Below are positions 34,965-43,349 of a DNA stretch of 64,000 nt, piece by piece. This stretch comes from Piscibacillus sp052246295 (GTDB lineage Bacteria; Bacillota; Bacilli; Bacillales; Alkalibacillaceae). The position numbers and the translations under genes were made by a program. The notes below the pieces were generated by a model that made no database searches, was not told the origin of the DNA, and saw only the letters and a list, made by a program, of their open reading frames with translations. Positions within the stretch are counted from its first letter, which is position 1; every line of letters starts with the position of its first letter. Location of the stretch: the NCBI GenBank assembly GCA_052246295.1, contig JBQQCO010000009.1, one strand, 5' to 3'.

Positions 34965-35576
34965 TTACTTAGCTTCTTCATAACGCTTAGCAACTTCATC
35001 CCAGTTAACAACGTTCCAGAATGCAGCTACATAATCAGGGCGTTTGTTTTGATATTTTAAGTAGTATGCATGCTCCCAAACGTCTAGGCCTAGGATTGGA
35101 GTTACACCTTCCATTATTGGAGTGTCTTGGTTAGGAGTAGATGTAATTTCTAACTCGCCATTTTTAACTACTAACCATGCCCAACCAGAACCGAAACGTC
35201 CTGTTGCTGCAGCTCCGAATTTTTCTTTAAAATCTTCAAAGCTACCGAAAGCTTGATTAATTTTGTCCGCTAATTCTCCAGTTGGTGCGCCTCCACCATT
35301 TGGTGAAAGTACCGTCCAGAATAAACTGTGGTTAGCATGGCCACCACCGTTATTACGTACAGCTGTTTGAATATCGCTAGGAAGTGAATCTAAGTTACCT
35401 AATAATTCTTCTAGAGACTTATCTTGAAGATCTGCATGGCCTTCTAGTGCTGCGTTTAATTTTGTAACATAAGTGTTGTGGTGCTTCGTGTGGTGAATAT
35501 TCATCGTTTCTTTGTCGATGTGTGGTTCTAATGCATCATAAGCGTATGGTAATTCTGGTAGTTCAAATTTAGCCAT
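34965..35576 (-). CDS. sodA: Superoxide dismutase (Mn/Fe)
   Basis: Disproportionates superoxide to oxygen and peroxide in the cytoplasm. The 203-residue chain has metal ligands His28 (MNIHHTKHH), His83 (NHSLFW), Asp165 and His169 (DVWEHAYY). GGGHANHSLFW and FGSGWAWLV favour manganese. Strong AAGGAGG before the ATG. The leader contains two short inverted repeats, described among the findings. Confidence 0.97.
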   Translation of the reverse strand: MAKFELPELPYAYDALEPHIDKETMNIHHTKHHNTYVTKLNAALEGHADLQDKSLEELLGNLDSLPSDIQTAVRNNGGGHANHSLFWTVLSPNGGGAPTGELADKINQAFGSFEDFKEKFGAAATGRFGSGWAWLVVKNGELEITSTPNQDTPIMEGVTPILGLDVWEHAYYLKYQNKRPDYVAAFWNVVNWDEVAKRYEEAK

Positions 35577-35717
35577 AATGAGATTCCTCCTTTAACTTTA
35601 TATGGGGAAATAACCCCACTAATTAAAGATTACCAATGCTAGCCATTCCATGCAAGATTTTTGCATGAAAAGGTTTATTACATAATAACAATTGCCTTTA
35701 TAGTACTATTTTAAACA

Positions 35718-35743
35718 TAAAAAAAACAAGCCTTAAGCTTGTT
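35718..35743 (-). terminator. Rho-independent terminator of the tRNA operon
   Basis: Stem AACAAGC (minus strand, 35737-35743) with GCTTGTT (35725-35731), followed by TTTTTTATG, just after tRNA-Ser. Confidence 0.88.
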
Positions 35744-35748
35744 ATATA

Positions 35749-35841
35749 TGGCGGAGGAGGAGGGATTCGAACCCCCGCGGGCCGTGAAGCCCCTGGCGGT
35801 TTTCAAGACCGCTCCCTTCAGCCGGACTTGGGTACTCCTCC
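35749..35841 (-). tRNA. tRNA-Ser (UGA)
   Basis: A 93-nt class II tRNA with a long variable arm. Acceptor GGAGGAG pairs with CTCCTCC, discriminator G, CCA encoded. The anticodon stem GCGGT/ACCGC encloses loop CTTGAAA with anticodon TGA. Last gene of a five-tRNA operon. Confidence 0.96.
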
Positions 35842-35851
35842 GTAAAAGAAA

Positions 35852-35928
35852 TGGTGGACCCTGCAGGACTCGAACCTGCGACCGATCGGTTATGAGCCGA
35901 TAGCTCTAACCAGCTGAGCTAAGGGTCC
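35852..35928 (-). tRNA. tRNA-Ile2 (CAU, lysidine-modified)
   Basis: A 77-nt tRNA with CCA encoded and anticodon CAT. The acceptor GGACCCT, loop context GGCTCATAACC and T-arm resemble B. subtilis tRNA-Ile2, not its elongator or initiator tRNA-Met. TilS should convert C34 to lysidine so it reads AUA. Automated tools often label it Met. Confidence 0.88.
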
Positions 35929-35944
35929 GTGATATAAAGTTGTA

Positions 35945-36021
35945 TGGGGCGATCGGTGGGAATCGAACCCACGAATGCCGGAGCCACAATCCGGTGCGTT
36001 AACCACTTCGCCACGACCGCC
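35945..36021 (-). tRNA. tRNA-His (GUG)
   Basis: Anticodon loop TTGTGGC gives GTG. The gene encodes G at position -1 opposite C73, the histidyl identity element, and CCA is encoded. Nearly identical to the B. subtilis tRNA-His as I recall it. Confidence 0.96.
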
Positions 36022-36084
36022 ATGATGCTATGAAATATGTATTTGACAAACGGTCAATATAGTTTGCTCCGGTCAATTTATGTA

Positions 36085-36161
36085 TGGTGGCGGCGGAGGG
36101 GATCGAACCCCCGACCTCACGGGTATGAACCGTACGCTCTCGCCAGCTGAGCTACACCGCC
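36085..36161 (-). tRNA. tRNA-Met (CAU), elongator
   Basis: A 77-nt tRNA with GGCGGTG acceptor paired to CGCCGCC, CCA encoded, and anticodon loop TTCATAC. A fully paired first acceptor base pair and lack of the three G-C pairs of initiators identify the elongator form. Confidence 0.93.
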
Positions 36162-36162
36162 A

Positions 36163-36237
36163 TGGCTCCAGCGGCAGGATTCGAACCTGCGACCGATCGG
36201 TTAACAGCCGATTGCTCTACCACTGAGCTACGCTGGA
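36163..36237 (-). tRNA. tRNA-Asn (GUU)
   Basis: A 75-nt tRNA: acceptor TCCAGCG with CGCTGGA, discriminator G, CCA encoded, anticodon loop CTGTTAA giving GTT. First gene of the five-tRNA operon, only one base from tRNA-Met. Confidence 0.96.
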
Positions 36238-36279
36238 ATGTTTAAATGTTGTCCTCTTCAAATGATGACGACGAGATAT

Positions 36280-36308
36280 AATTTATCATGATAATGCCAT
36301 ATTGTCAA
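36280..36308 (-). promoter_or_regulatory. Predicted sigma-A promoter of the tRNA operon
   Basis: Minus strand perfect TTGACA (-35) and TAAATT (-10) with a 17-nt spacer, about 43 nt before tRNA-Asn. Confidence 0.75.
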
Positions 36309-36331
36309 CAACATTTAATACAAGTTTTCAA

Positions 36332-36373
36332 GAAAAAATTATTTTAAACCCGCACCAGTTAATGGTACGGGTT
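36332..36373 (-). terminator. Rho-independent terminator of the Na/Pi cotransporter gene
   Basis: A 10-bp stem (minus strand AACCCGTACC with GGTGCGGGTT, one G-T pair), 7-nt loop, then T/A-rich sequence with TTTTTTC. Confidence 0.78.
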
Positions 36374-36378
36374 AGTAA

Positions 36379-38007
36379 TTATTCTTCTTTCTTTCCAACT
36401 ACTTCTTGGGCAATATTTAGTGCATGGTCTCCGATACGTTCTAAGTTACTAATAATGTCTACAAAAACAATACCAGCAGAACCAGAGCATAGCCCTTCAT
36501 TTAGACGTAAAATGTGCTTCTTACGGAATTTACGTTCCATTGAATCAATTTCGTCTTCTTTCTTCATAACGGCTTTCGCCTTCTCTTCATCCATGTTTTC
36601 AAAAGCCTCTATTGCTTGAGACACCGTGTCGATTGTTAAATCAAACATGACGTTCATATCTTCGTAAGCTTGATCAGTCATATTAACTTTATTTGCAATT
36701 CTGTATTCAATTAATTCCACAATGTTCTCAAAATGGTCTCCAATACGTTCAATGTCCCTAACGATATCAACAACAGATGAGTGTGCTGCACTATCTGCTT
36801 CAGAAATTGAACTTGAAGCTTGTACAAGATAATTTGTAATTTTCTTATCTAAGTTATTAATCGCATCTTCTAACTGATAAGCAACCTCTGAGTGTTTACT
36901 TTGATTATTATTTAAAAATTGTCTTGTTTCTTCTAAACCATGTACCGCGATTTGTCCCATATGAATCGTTTCTTCTTTTGCCTGTGCAACGGCAACTGAA
37001 GGTGATTGTTGAATGAATATTGGATCTAAGTGTTTTGGTTTATAGTCAATAACACTGTCTTTACCTGGAATGATTTTCGTTACAATAACTGCTAGTAATG
37101 CAATGAATGGGAACTGAATTATAACGTTAGTTACATTAAATAATCCGTGTGCAAATGCAATGGTCATTTTAGGTTCAAGCATTAATGTATCCCTAATCCA
37201 CTCGACCAAATGAGTGAACGGAATCAATAATATTAAGAATATGGTAGCACCTAATAAGTTGAAAATAACGTGTGTTGCTGCGGCACGTTTAGCAGCAACA
37301 CTAGCTCCAATAGCTGCAATTACTGCTGTAATAGTTGTTCCAATATTATCACCAAATAATACTGGAAGAACTGCATCTAATGATTCAATTGCACCTTCCG
37401 CATATAACTGTTGCAAAACCCCAATTGTTGCGGATGAACTTTGAACAATTACAGTGAAGATTGTACCAATAGCAACTCCTAATAAAGGAATGTCACTCAT
37501 ACTAACTGTTAACTCCTGGAACATTTCAGATGAACGTAATGGTCTCATACCATCTCCCATAAGCTCTAGACCATAGAAAAGTGCACCAAAGCCAAACACT
37601 GATTGTCCAATATAGTTAATACGTTTATTTTTAAAGAAAAAGATTAACAGTGTTCCTAACGCAATTATAGGTAATGCGTATGCGGAAATATCTATACCAA
37701 TAATAAATGCAGTAACGGTCGTACCGATATTAGCACCCATGATTACTCCAATAGCTTGTCTTAATGTCATAAAACCGGCATTTACAAGACCTATTGTCAG
37801 TACAGTTGTACCTGTACTCGTTTGTAGAAGAATTGTAACAACAATACCTGATAGAACACCCATAAATGGATTCGTAGTGAATCGATCTAGGATATCGCGA
37901 AGTTTATCTCCGGCAGTTTTTTGTAGTCCGTCTCCTAAATATTTAATACCAAATAAGAAAATACCTAAACCACCGATAAATAAGAAAATCATTTCTTGTA
38001 AGTTCAT
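36379..38007 (-). CDS. Na+/phosphate cotransporter with C-terminal PhoU domain
   Basis: A 542-residue protein. The N-terminal 310 residues form two Na/Pi-cotransporter repeats with the QTSTGTTVLTIGLVNAG and QSSSATIGVLQQL signatures, each a QSS/QTS motif in a re-entrant loop. Residues about 340-540 form a helical PhoU-like domain (IERIGDHFENIVELIE; LERIGDHALNIAQEV). It should import phosphate with sodium, the PhoU part adjusting activity or binding metal. GAGGTGA precedes the ATG. A good promoter and four PhoP-like repeats lie upstream, which suggests phosphate control. Confidence 0.92.
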   Translation of the reverse strand: MNLQEMIFLFIGGLGIFLFGIKYLGDGLQKTAGDKLRDILDRFTTNPFMGVLSGIVVTILLQTSTGTTVLTIGLVNAGFMTLRQAIGVIMGANIGTTVTAFIIGIDISAYALPIIALGTLLIFFFKNKRINYIGQSVFGFGALFYGLELMGDGMRPLRSSEMFQELTVSMSDIPLLGVAIGTIFTVIVQSSSATIGVLQQLYAEGAIESLDAVLPVLFGDNIGTTITAVIAAIGASVAAKRAAATHVIFNLLGATIFLILLIPFTHLVEWIRDTLMLEPKMTIAFAHGLFNVTNVIIQFPFIALLAVIVTKIIPGKDSVIDYKPKHLDPIFIQQSPSVAVAQAKEETIHMGQIAVHGLEETRQFLNNNQSKHSEVAYQLEDAINNLDKKITNYLVQASSSISEADSAAHSSVVDIVRDIERIGDHFENIVELIEYRIANKVNMTDQAYEDMNVMFDLTIDTVSQAIEAFENMDEEKAKAVMKKEDEIDSMERKFRKKHILRLNEGLCSGSAGIVFVDIISNLERIGDHALNIAQEVVGKKEE

Positions 38008-38049
38008 TTCGTCACCTCGTTAGATCTAATACTTTTAAAACCGAGTTCT

Positions 38050-38078
38050 ATTCTATTCCCGTCTATCCATAATGTAAA
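38050..38078 (-). promoter_or_regulatory. Predicted sigma-A promoter of the Na/Pi cotransporter gene
   Basis: Minus strand TTTACA (-35) and TAGAAT (-10), 17-nt spacer, about 43 nt before the start codon. The Pho-box-like repeats begin 5 bp upstream of the -35. Confidence 0.68.
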
Positions 38079-38083
38079 TAATG

Positions 38084-38122
38084 TTAAGTTAAAATTTACA
38101 TAAACTTTACATTAACTTAACA
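38084..38122 (+). promoter_or_regulatory. Candidate Pho box: four 11-bp-spaced PhoP half-sites
   Basis: On the plus strand TTAAGT, TTTACA, TTTACA and TTAACA start at 38084, 38095, 38106 and 38117, an exact 11-bp period with 5-nt spacers. Three of four fit the Bacillus PhoP half-site TTHACA. The repeats run opposite to the adjacent phosphate transporter gene. Confidence 0.65.
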
Positions 38123-38203
38123 AAAAGTGGATATCATAATAAATTGGGTTAAACACTTCAAAAAATTAATTACCTCTCATTAGTATTAGATTAAACGAAC
38201 CAA

Positions 38204-38830
38204 TTATTCGATTTCCTCAACCTCTATTTTTGTACCATCAACCGTGACAACCTTGACTTTCTTGCCTTGTTCAATCCACTTTGAATTTGAAACAGCACTA
38301 TACTCTTTGTCTTTCAATTTAATTGTTCCAGACGGCCTAAGAACGGTAACAGTAATAGCTTCTTTATGTAAAAGGTCTTTATATGTTTCATTTAAAGAAT
38401 TATATCCTTCTTCACTTGTAAGTTGATCAAGTAAAGTTACTTTAGACCACATATCTCGTCTAGGTAGAACTTTCATTAAAAACAAGCTTGAAAAACTACC
38501 TAGTAATACACCTGCTACACTATACAGCGCATGTGTGAAGCTTGTCGCTGCAAAGGCAACAGAAAGTAGGACAAGTACTAATCCTACGACACCAAATGTT
38601 CCGTCATTTAGCCACTTACCATCTATAACAACTAACATTAAGCCAATGATGAACACAAAGGCCATAATCCAAACATTATATGTAGGTGATTGACTCATAA
38701 AGTAAAATGTAATAAAACCAGCACCTAGTATCATTCCTAAACCTTTTAACTTAACTAATAACTCTCCTAACATAAAAAACATCGCTAAAAATGTGACAAT
38801 TAATATTCCTAAGTAACTGTCTAAAATCAT
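38204..38830 (-). CDS. NfeD family membrane protein
   Basis: A 208-residue protein with an N-terminal block of four or five membrane helices (to about residue 120) and a C-terminal OB-fold domain (about 140-208: VTVLRPSGTIKLKDKEYSAVSNSKWIEQGKKVKV), the NfeD signature. NfeD proteins work with flotillin/stomatin partners in membrane microdomains. This is the short form without the ClpP-like protease domain. It stands alone here; floA is 24 kb away and its partner may be elsewhere. GGAGGGG precedes the ATG. Confidence 0.87.
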   Translation of the reverse strand: MILDSYLGILIVTFLAMFFMLGELLVKLKGLGMILGAGFITFYFMSQSPTYNVWIMAFVFIIGLMLVVIDGKWLNDGTFGVVGLVLVLLSVAFAATSFTHALYSVAGVLLGSFSSLFLMKVLPRRDMWSKVTLLDQLTSEEGYNSLNETYKDLLHKEAITVTVLRPSGTIKLKDKEYSAVSNSKWIEQGKKVKVVTVDGTKIEVEEIE

Positions 38831-38998
38831 TCATGACCCCTCCACTTTTATAACTGTAAAACTTCTTATTAGAAAATTAATGACATATTTATTATTATAA
38901 CAGTTAGGACTAATAGCATAATGCCTTATTTTTATGTTATTATCTATATTAGTGAATTATCTTAAGTATTTTCTTATGAAAAAAGGGGAGTTGTAGCA

Positions 38999-40105
38999 AT
39001 GTCTACGATTATTCACCGTAAAGATACAAGACCCGTTAAAGTCGGGAATTTAATTATTGGTGGAAAAGACGAAGTTGTTATTCAATCAATGACCACAACG
39101 AAAACACATGATGTTGAAGCAACAGTTAATGAAATACATCGCTTAGAAGAAGCTGGATGTCAAGTTGTACGTGTCGCTTGTCCGGATGATCGAGCAGCTG
39201 ATGCCATTCCAGAAATTAAAAAGCGAATTAACATTCCATTAGTTGTTGATATACACTTCAACTATAGATATGCATTAAAGGCCATTGAAGGTGGCGCAGA
39301 TAAGATTCGTATTAATCCTGGTAATATTGGTAAACGTGAACGCGTAGAAGAAGTTGTGAACGCTGCTAAAGGTAAAGGGATCCCAATTCGTATCGGTGTA
39401 AATGCTGGTTCATTAGAACGCCATTTATTAGAGAAATATGGTTACCCTACAGCGGATGCCATGGTTGAAAGTGCATTAGGACACATTAAAATTTTAGAGG
39501 ACTTAGATTTCCATGATATAGTGGTTTCACTAAAAGCATCAGATGTCAACCTAGCTATTGAAGCTTATGAAAAAGCCGCTAAAGTAATTCCTTATCCACT
39601 ACACTTAGGGATTACCGAGTCAGGTACACTTTTTGCTGGTACAGTTAAAAGTGCTGCTGGTTTAGGTGCGATTCTAAGTAAAGGAATTGGAAGTACTCTA
39701 CGTATTTCGTTAAGCGCTGATCCGGTAGAGGAAGTTAAAGTAGCAAGAGAACTATTAAAATCATTTGGACTCGCTTCCAACGCTGCAACCTTAATTTCTT
39801 GCCCTACTTGTGGACGTATTGAAATTGACTTAATTAGTATCGCAAATGAAGTTGAAGAGTATATTCAAACCATTAAAGCACCAATTAAAGTTGCTGTTTT
39901 AGGCTGTGCTGTAAACGGTCCTGGTGAGGCCCGTGAAGCGGATATTGGAATCGCAGGTGCCCGTGGTGAAGGGTTACTCTTTAGACATGGTGAAATTATC
40001 CGTAAAGTACCCGAAGAAACAATGGTTGAAGAACTGAAGAAAGAAGTCGACAAACTTGCTGAAGAACATTATAAAAAGCAAGAAGAAGAAAAACAAAATG
40101 CTTAA
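38999..40105 (+). CDS. ispG: 4-hydroxy-3-methylbut-2-en-1-yl diphosphate synthase
   Basis: Reduces 2-C-methyl-D-erythritol cyclodiphosphate to HMBPP in the MEP isoprenoid pathway. The 368 residues comprise a TIM barrel with VDIHFNYRYA and RINPGNIG, and a C-terminal 4Fe-4S domain with SCPTCGR and LGCAVNGPGEA, whose three cysteines and a glutamate bind the cluster. AGGGGAG lies upstream of the ATG. The next enzyme, IspH, is encoded 4 kb away. Single gene with its own terminator. Confidence 0.97.
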   Translation: MSTIIHRKDTRPVKVGNLIIGGKDEVVIQSMTTTKTHDVEATVNEIHRLEEAGCQVVRVACPDDRAADAIPEIKKRINIPLVVDIHFNYRYALKAIEGGADKIRINPGNIGKRERVEEVVNAAKGKGIPIRIGVNAGSLERHLLEKYGYPTADAMVESALGHIKILEDLDFHDIVVSLKASDVNLAIEAYEKAAKVIPYPLHLGITESGTLFAGTVKSAAGLGAILSKGIGSTLRISLSADPVEEVKVARELLKSFGLASNAATLISCPTCGRIEIDLISIANEVEEYIQTIKAPIKVAVLGCAVNGPGEAREADIGIAGARGEGLLFRHGEIIRKVPEETMVEELKKEVDKLAEEHYKKQEEEKQNA

Positions 40106-40112
40106 ATGAAAA

Positions 40113-40149
40113 TATCCCCTAAGATTAATTTCTTAGGGGATAATTTTTT
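40113..40149 (+). terminator. Rho-independent terminator of ispG
   Basis: A perfect 12-bp stem (TATCCCCTAAGA, 40113-40124, with 40131-40142), 6-nt loop, then TTTTTT. It probably also serves convergent yqfX. Confidence 0.92.
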
Positions 40150-40150
40150 G

Positions 40151-40570
40151 CTACATAATTGGAAAGACAAACAATCTAAGGGCGACTGCTAAAATTGCGA
40201 TACCTATCGCGATATTACCAAGTGTATCTGCACCACGTCTTTTAGCATAAATCCCCATCACTGCACCAACTACTGCAAACAGTAATGTCCAGACAAAAAA
40301 CGATAAAAGTGAAACAACTAAAGCAATCCAACCCCACCCTGCATCTACATGCTCTTCAAAGCGAGTTTCCTTCTCTTCTTTTCTAATTTTATCTTCGTCT
40401 AACTCACTTGGGTTAAAGGTTGCCGCTTCACTTGCAAACTCTGTGTCATACCCTTGATCTCTTGCATCATATTCATTAAAGTCTTTATAGACCTTTTTTT
40501 GTTCTTCTCCTTTATTAGGGAAGTAATCTTGATCATCATTATAACTCGTCGGGTACTGGTCATCAGCCAT
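40151..40570 (-). CDS. yqfX: YqfX-like membrane protein
   Basis: A 139-residue protein: a long acidic, Asp/Glu/Tyr-rich cytoplasmic N-terminal region (about 75 residues), then two membrane helices joined by YAKRRGADTLGNIAIG. The helical pair resembles DUF4190-type modules. Position beside ispG matches B. subtilis yqfX. Function unknown. GAGGT lies 11 nt before the ATG, a rather long spacing. Confidence 0.75.
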   Translation of the reverse strand: MADDQYPTSYNDDQDYFPNKGEEQKKVYKDFNEYDARDQGYDTEFASEAATFNPSELDEDKIRKEEKETRFEEHVDAGWGWIALVVSLLSFFVWTLLFAVVGAVMGIYAKRRGADTLGNIAIGIAILAVALRLFVFPIM

Positions 40571-40716
40571 AATTTATCTTACCTCACTTTCTACGTGGTA
40601 TTTATAGTGTGTGAGGATTTAATGTTTTTACATAAGTAATTTATGGCAATCTTCAACATTTACAACTTTATGCATATATATAGTGATGACTTTTTCAATT
40701 TGAAAGGAAGTTTATA

Positions 40717-40989
40717 ATGTTTAAACATTTAATTAGAACGAAATTATATGCATCAACACCTGATGAGTTAGTCAAGTATGGTCGTCAATATGGAATTCAG
40801 ATTTCTCGAAGCCAAGCAAATCAGTTATTAACATTCATAAAAAAAGAATCGATCGACCCTTTTTCAGAAAAGGACCGATCGAGAACGTATCGCTATGTTG
40901 AACGTAACATTGGCCATCAAGAAGCTCGCCAGGCACAAACATTACTAAATCAACTAGCTAAACAATATAATTTAGATCATTTATTATAA
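40717..40989 (+). CDS. yqfT: DUF2624 family protein (YqfT)
   Basis: A 90-residue soluble helical protein, MFKHLIRTKLYAST onward, with YGIQISRSQANQLLTFIKKE typical of DUF2624/YqfT. Function unknown. AAAGGAAG lies before the ATG. It ends 1 nt before the convergent nfo stop. In B. subtilis zur lies nearby; no zur-like gene is present here. Confidence 0.83.
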   Translation: MFKHLIRTKLYASTPDELVKYGRQYGIQISRSQANQLLTFIKKESIDPFSEKDRSRTYRYVERNIGHQEARQAQTLLNQLAKQYNLDHLL

Positions 40990-40990
40990 A

Positions 40991-41887
40991 TTATTGGCTT
41001 TTAATTTTCTCTTTTAGATCAGGATCAAACTCTCCATTTTTTAGCATGTCAATTTCGAATTTATATGGAGGTTTTTTGTTCTTCTTATCCTCGCCAACAT
41101 AAGGTGTTTCTAAGATTTTAGGTAAATGCATTAAATCAGGATGATGGACGACATTGTAAATTGCATCAAAACCAATGTGTCCAAACCCAATGTTCTCGTG
41201 GCGGTCTTTTCGAGCGCCCTTTTCATTTTTGCTGTCGTTTATATGAATGACTTTCATTCGATCTAAACCAATAATGTCATCAAATTCTTTTAATACACCA
41301 TCTAAGTCATTTACAATGTCATATCCTGCATCGTGAACGTGACAAGTATCAAAACAAACTGATAAATGTTCATTGTAATTTACACCATCAATAATTTTAG
41401 CTATTTCATCAAAAGAACGTCCACATTCTGAACCTTTACCTGCCATTGTTTCTAGAGCAATTTGAACTTTTTGCTCTTTATGAAGAATTTCATTTAATCC
41501 CTCAATGATTTTTTCAATACCAGCTTCTGCTCCAGCTCCAACATGGGCACCTGGGTGCAAGACGATTTGTTTTGCTCCTAAAGCTTCTGTACGATCAATA
41601 TCAGATTGTAGGAAATCGACTCCTAACTTGAAGGTTGCAGGCTTTGTAGTGTTACCAATGTTAATAATATATGGAGCATGTACAATAAATTCATTAATAC
41701 CATGTTCCTTCATATGTTCAAGTCCTGCTTCAATGTTTAATTCTTCGATATCTTTTCTTCTTGTATTTTGTGGTGCTCCTGTATAAATCATAAAAGTATT
41801 CGCATCATAAGATACTGCTTCCTCACTAGAAGCTAAAAGCATTTTTTTACCGCTCATCGACACATGTGAACCTAATTTTAATGTCAT
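40991..41887 (-). CDS. nfo: Type IV apurinic endonuclease
   Basis: Endonuclease IV cuts DNA 5' to abasic sites in base excision repair. The 298-residue TIM barrel binds three zinc ions through VLHPGAH, ALETMAGKG, VCFDTCHVHDAG, VIHINDSKNEKGARKDRHENIGFG and ILETP, all intact. The ATG overlaps the cshB stop codon (TAATG), with a GAGGAG site at the end of cshB, so it is translated from the cshB transcript. In B. subtilis it protects the spore genome. Confidence 0.96.
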   Translation of the reverse strand: MTLKLGSHVSMSGKKMLLASSEEAVSYDANTFMIYTGAPQNTRRKDIEELNIEAGLEHMKEHGINEFIVHAPYIINIGNTTKPATFKLGVDFLQSDIDRTEALGAKQIVLHPGAHVGAGAEAGIEKIIEGLNEILHKEQKVQIALETMAGKGSECGRSFDEIAKIIDGVNYNEHLSVCFDTCHVHDAGYDIVNDLDGVLKEFDDIIGLDRMKVIHINDSKNEKGARKDRHENIGFGHIGFDAIYNVVHHPDLMHLPKILETPYVGEDKKNKKPPYKFEIDMLKNGEFDPDLKEKIKSQ

Positions 41888-43209
41888 TATTTTCTCCTCC
41901 CCTTATTCATTTTTCTAAATTGTTCTTTCTTCAATTGTTTTTTAATCTGTTCTTTTTCTTTCTTCATCTTCTTCTTATAGCCTGGCTTTACTTTTTTCGG
42001 TTTTCTTACTTTTTTCCAAGCTTCTTTTTCTAGCTCATTTTCTTGCTTTTGTCTTTTTTGACGGACATTCCATTCTTTAACGGGTGCCCATTCGCCATTT
42101 TTAATATCATAATTGTGAAATTCAATTCCAGTTTGCTCTAGTTTCTCAATAATCGGCATATCTTTATCATCGTAAAATGTCACAGCCGTACCTTCATTAC
42201 CTGCTCTAGCTGTTCTGCCCACACGGTGTGTATATGTTTCAACGTCTTGAGGAAACTCAGCATTAAAGACATGACTAACACCCGGAATGTCTATACCTCG
42301 AGCTGCTAAATCAGTTGCAACGATATATTGATATTTCAGTGATCGTAAATCGTTCAACATACGTTTACGTTCTCTAGGTTTTAACCCACCATGAATGACA
42401 CCTGCTTCTAAACCTTTCTCAAGTAAAGCTTCTCTTAACTCATCGGCATGCTCTTTCTTATTTACAAAGATTAAAGCAATATATGGATGAATTAATTTCG
42501 AAGTTTCAACGATTAATTCGGCTGCATTACGATGTCTTCTTGGTACTAATCGATGTTCTAGTTTGGATGGATTTATGGAATCTTCGATCATAATGTAATT
42601 AGGGTTAACTAAATACTTCTTCAAAAATGGTTGTAGCTTCTTTGGGATAGTAGCTGAAAATACTAAAGTTTGTACATCAACATACATACGACTTAAGGTT
42701 TGATCTACTTCTTCAATTAATCCTAAATCAATTAATAAGTCTGCTTCATCAATAACCACACTACTTACGGTAGATGGATTAATGGCATTCTCTTCGATAA
42801 AATCAAGAATCCTTCCTGGGGTTCCAACGATTATATGTGGTTGTTTTTGAATCTTTTGGAGTTCACGTTCTTTATCAGTGCCCCCAATAACTAATCGAGC
42901 AGAGAATACTTCCTTTGAGTACTCTTGCATTTTTTTTACTTCATGAAAAATTTGCATTGCCAATTCACGAGTTGGAGCTATAATCATTTTTTGTGTAGAT
43001 TGTTCATCCAATTTAAGTTGGTCAATTAACGGAATTAAATACGCATGCGTCTTCCCTGTCCCAGTCTGTGACTGTCCAATCACATTTTCTCTTCTTAAGA
43101 CAGAAGGTATAACGCGATGTTGTATTTCTGTTGGTTGTTTGAACTTAAGTTCCTGTATGACCGAAAGCATGTTTGAACTTAATTGGTATGATTGAAAATA
43201 ACGTTTCAT
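41887..43209 (-). CDS. cshB: DEAD-box RNA helicase CshB
   Basis: A cold-shock type RNA helicase that unwinds RNA duplexes with ATP. The 440 residues show all main motifs: Q motif, SQTGTGKTH (motif I), APTRELAMQ, GTPGR, DEAD variant VIDEADLL, SAT, and ATDLAARGID with HRVGRTARAG. The last 50 residues are very Lys/Arg-rich and probably bind RNA. The start MKRYFQSYQL follows AAGGAG by 9 nt. It is upstream of and coupled to nfo. Confidence 0.93.
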   Translation of the reverse strand: MKRYFQSYQLSSNMLSVIQELKFKQPTEIQHRVIPSVLRRENVIGQSQTGTGKTHAYLIPLIDQLKLDEQSTQKMIIAPTRELAMQIFHEVKKMQEYSKEVFSARLVIGGTDKERELQKIQKQPHIIVGTPGRILDFIEENAINPSTVSSVVIDEADLLIDLGLIEEVDQTLSRMYVDVQTLVFSATIPKKLQPFLKKYLVNPNYIMIEDSINPSKLEHRLVPRRHRNAAELIVETSKLIHPYIALIFVNKKEHADELREALLEKGLEAGVIHGGLKPRERKRMLNDLRSLKYQYIVATDLAARGIDIPGVSHVFNAEFPQDVETYTHRVGRTARAGNEGTAVTFYDDKDMPIIEKLEQTGIEFHNYDIKNGEWAPVKEWNVRQKRQKQENELEKEAWKKVRKPKKVKPGYKKKMKKEKEQIKKQLKKEQFRKMNKGRRK

Positions 43210-43349
43210 TTTAACATTCTCCTTTATTCCTAACATATCTCATTATAAAGGAGACATACTTTAAATGCTACTGGAATAAACATTTTGTCAATTAAGCTTA
43301 TAGGCTTTATAATAAGCATAGTGAGTATAAAAATGGGGAGGCCATTTTC

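Noticed and set aside
35852..35928. tRNA-Met call for the CAU tRNA
   Set aside because: The body sequence fits tRNA-Ile2; the elongator tRNA-Met is a separate gene at 36085-36161.
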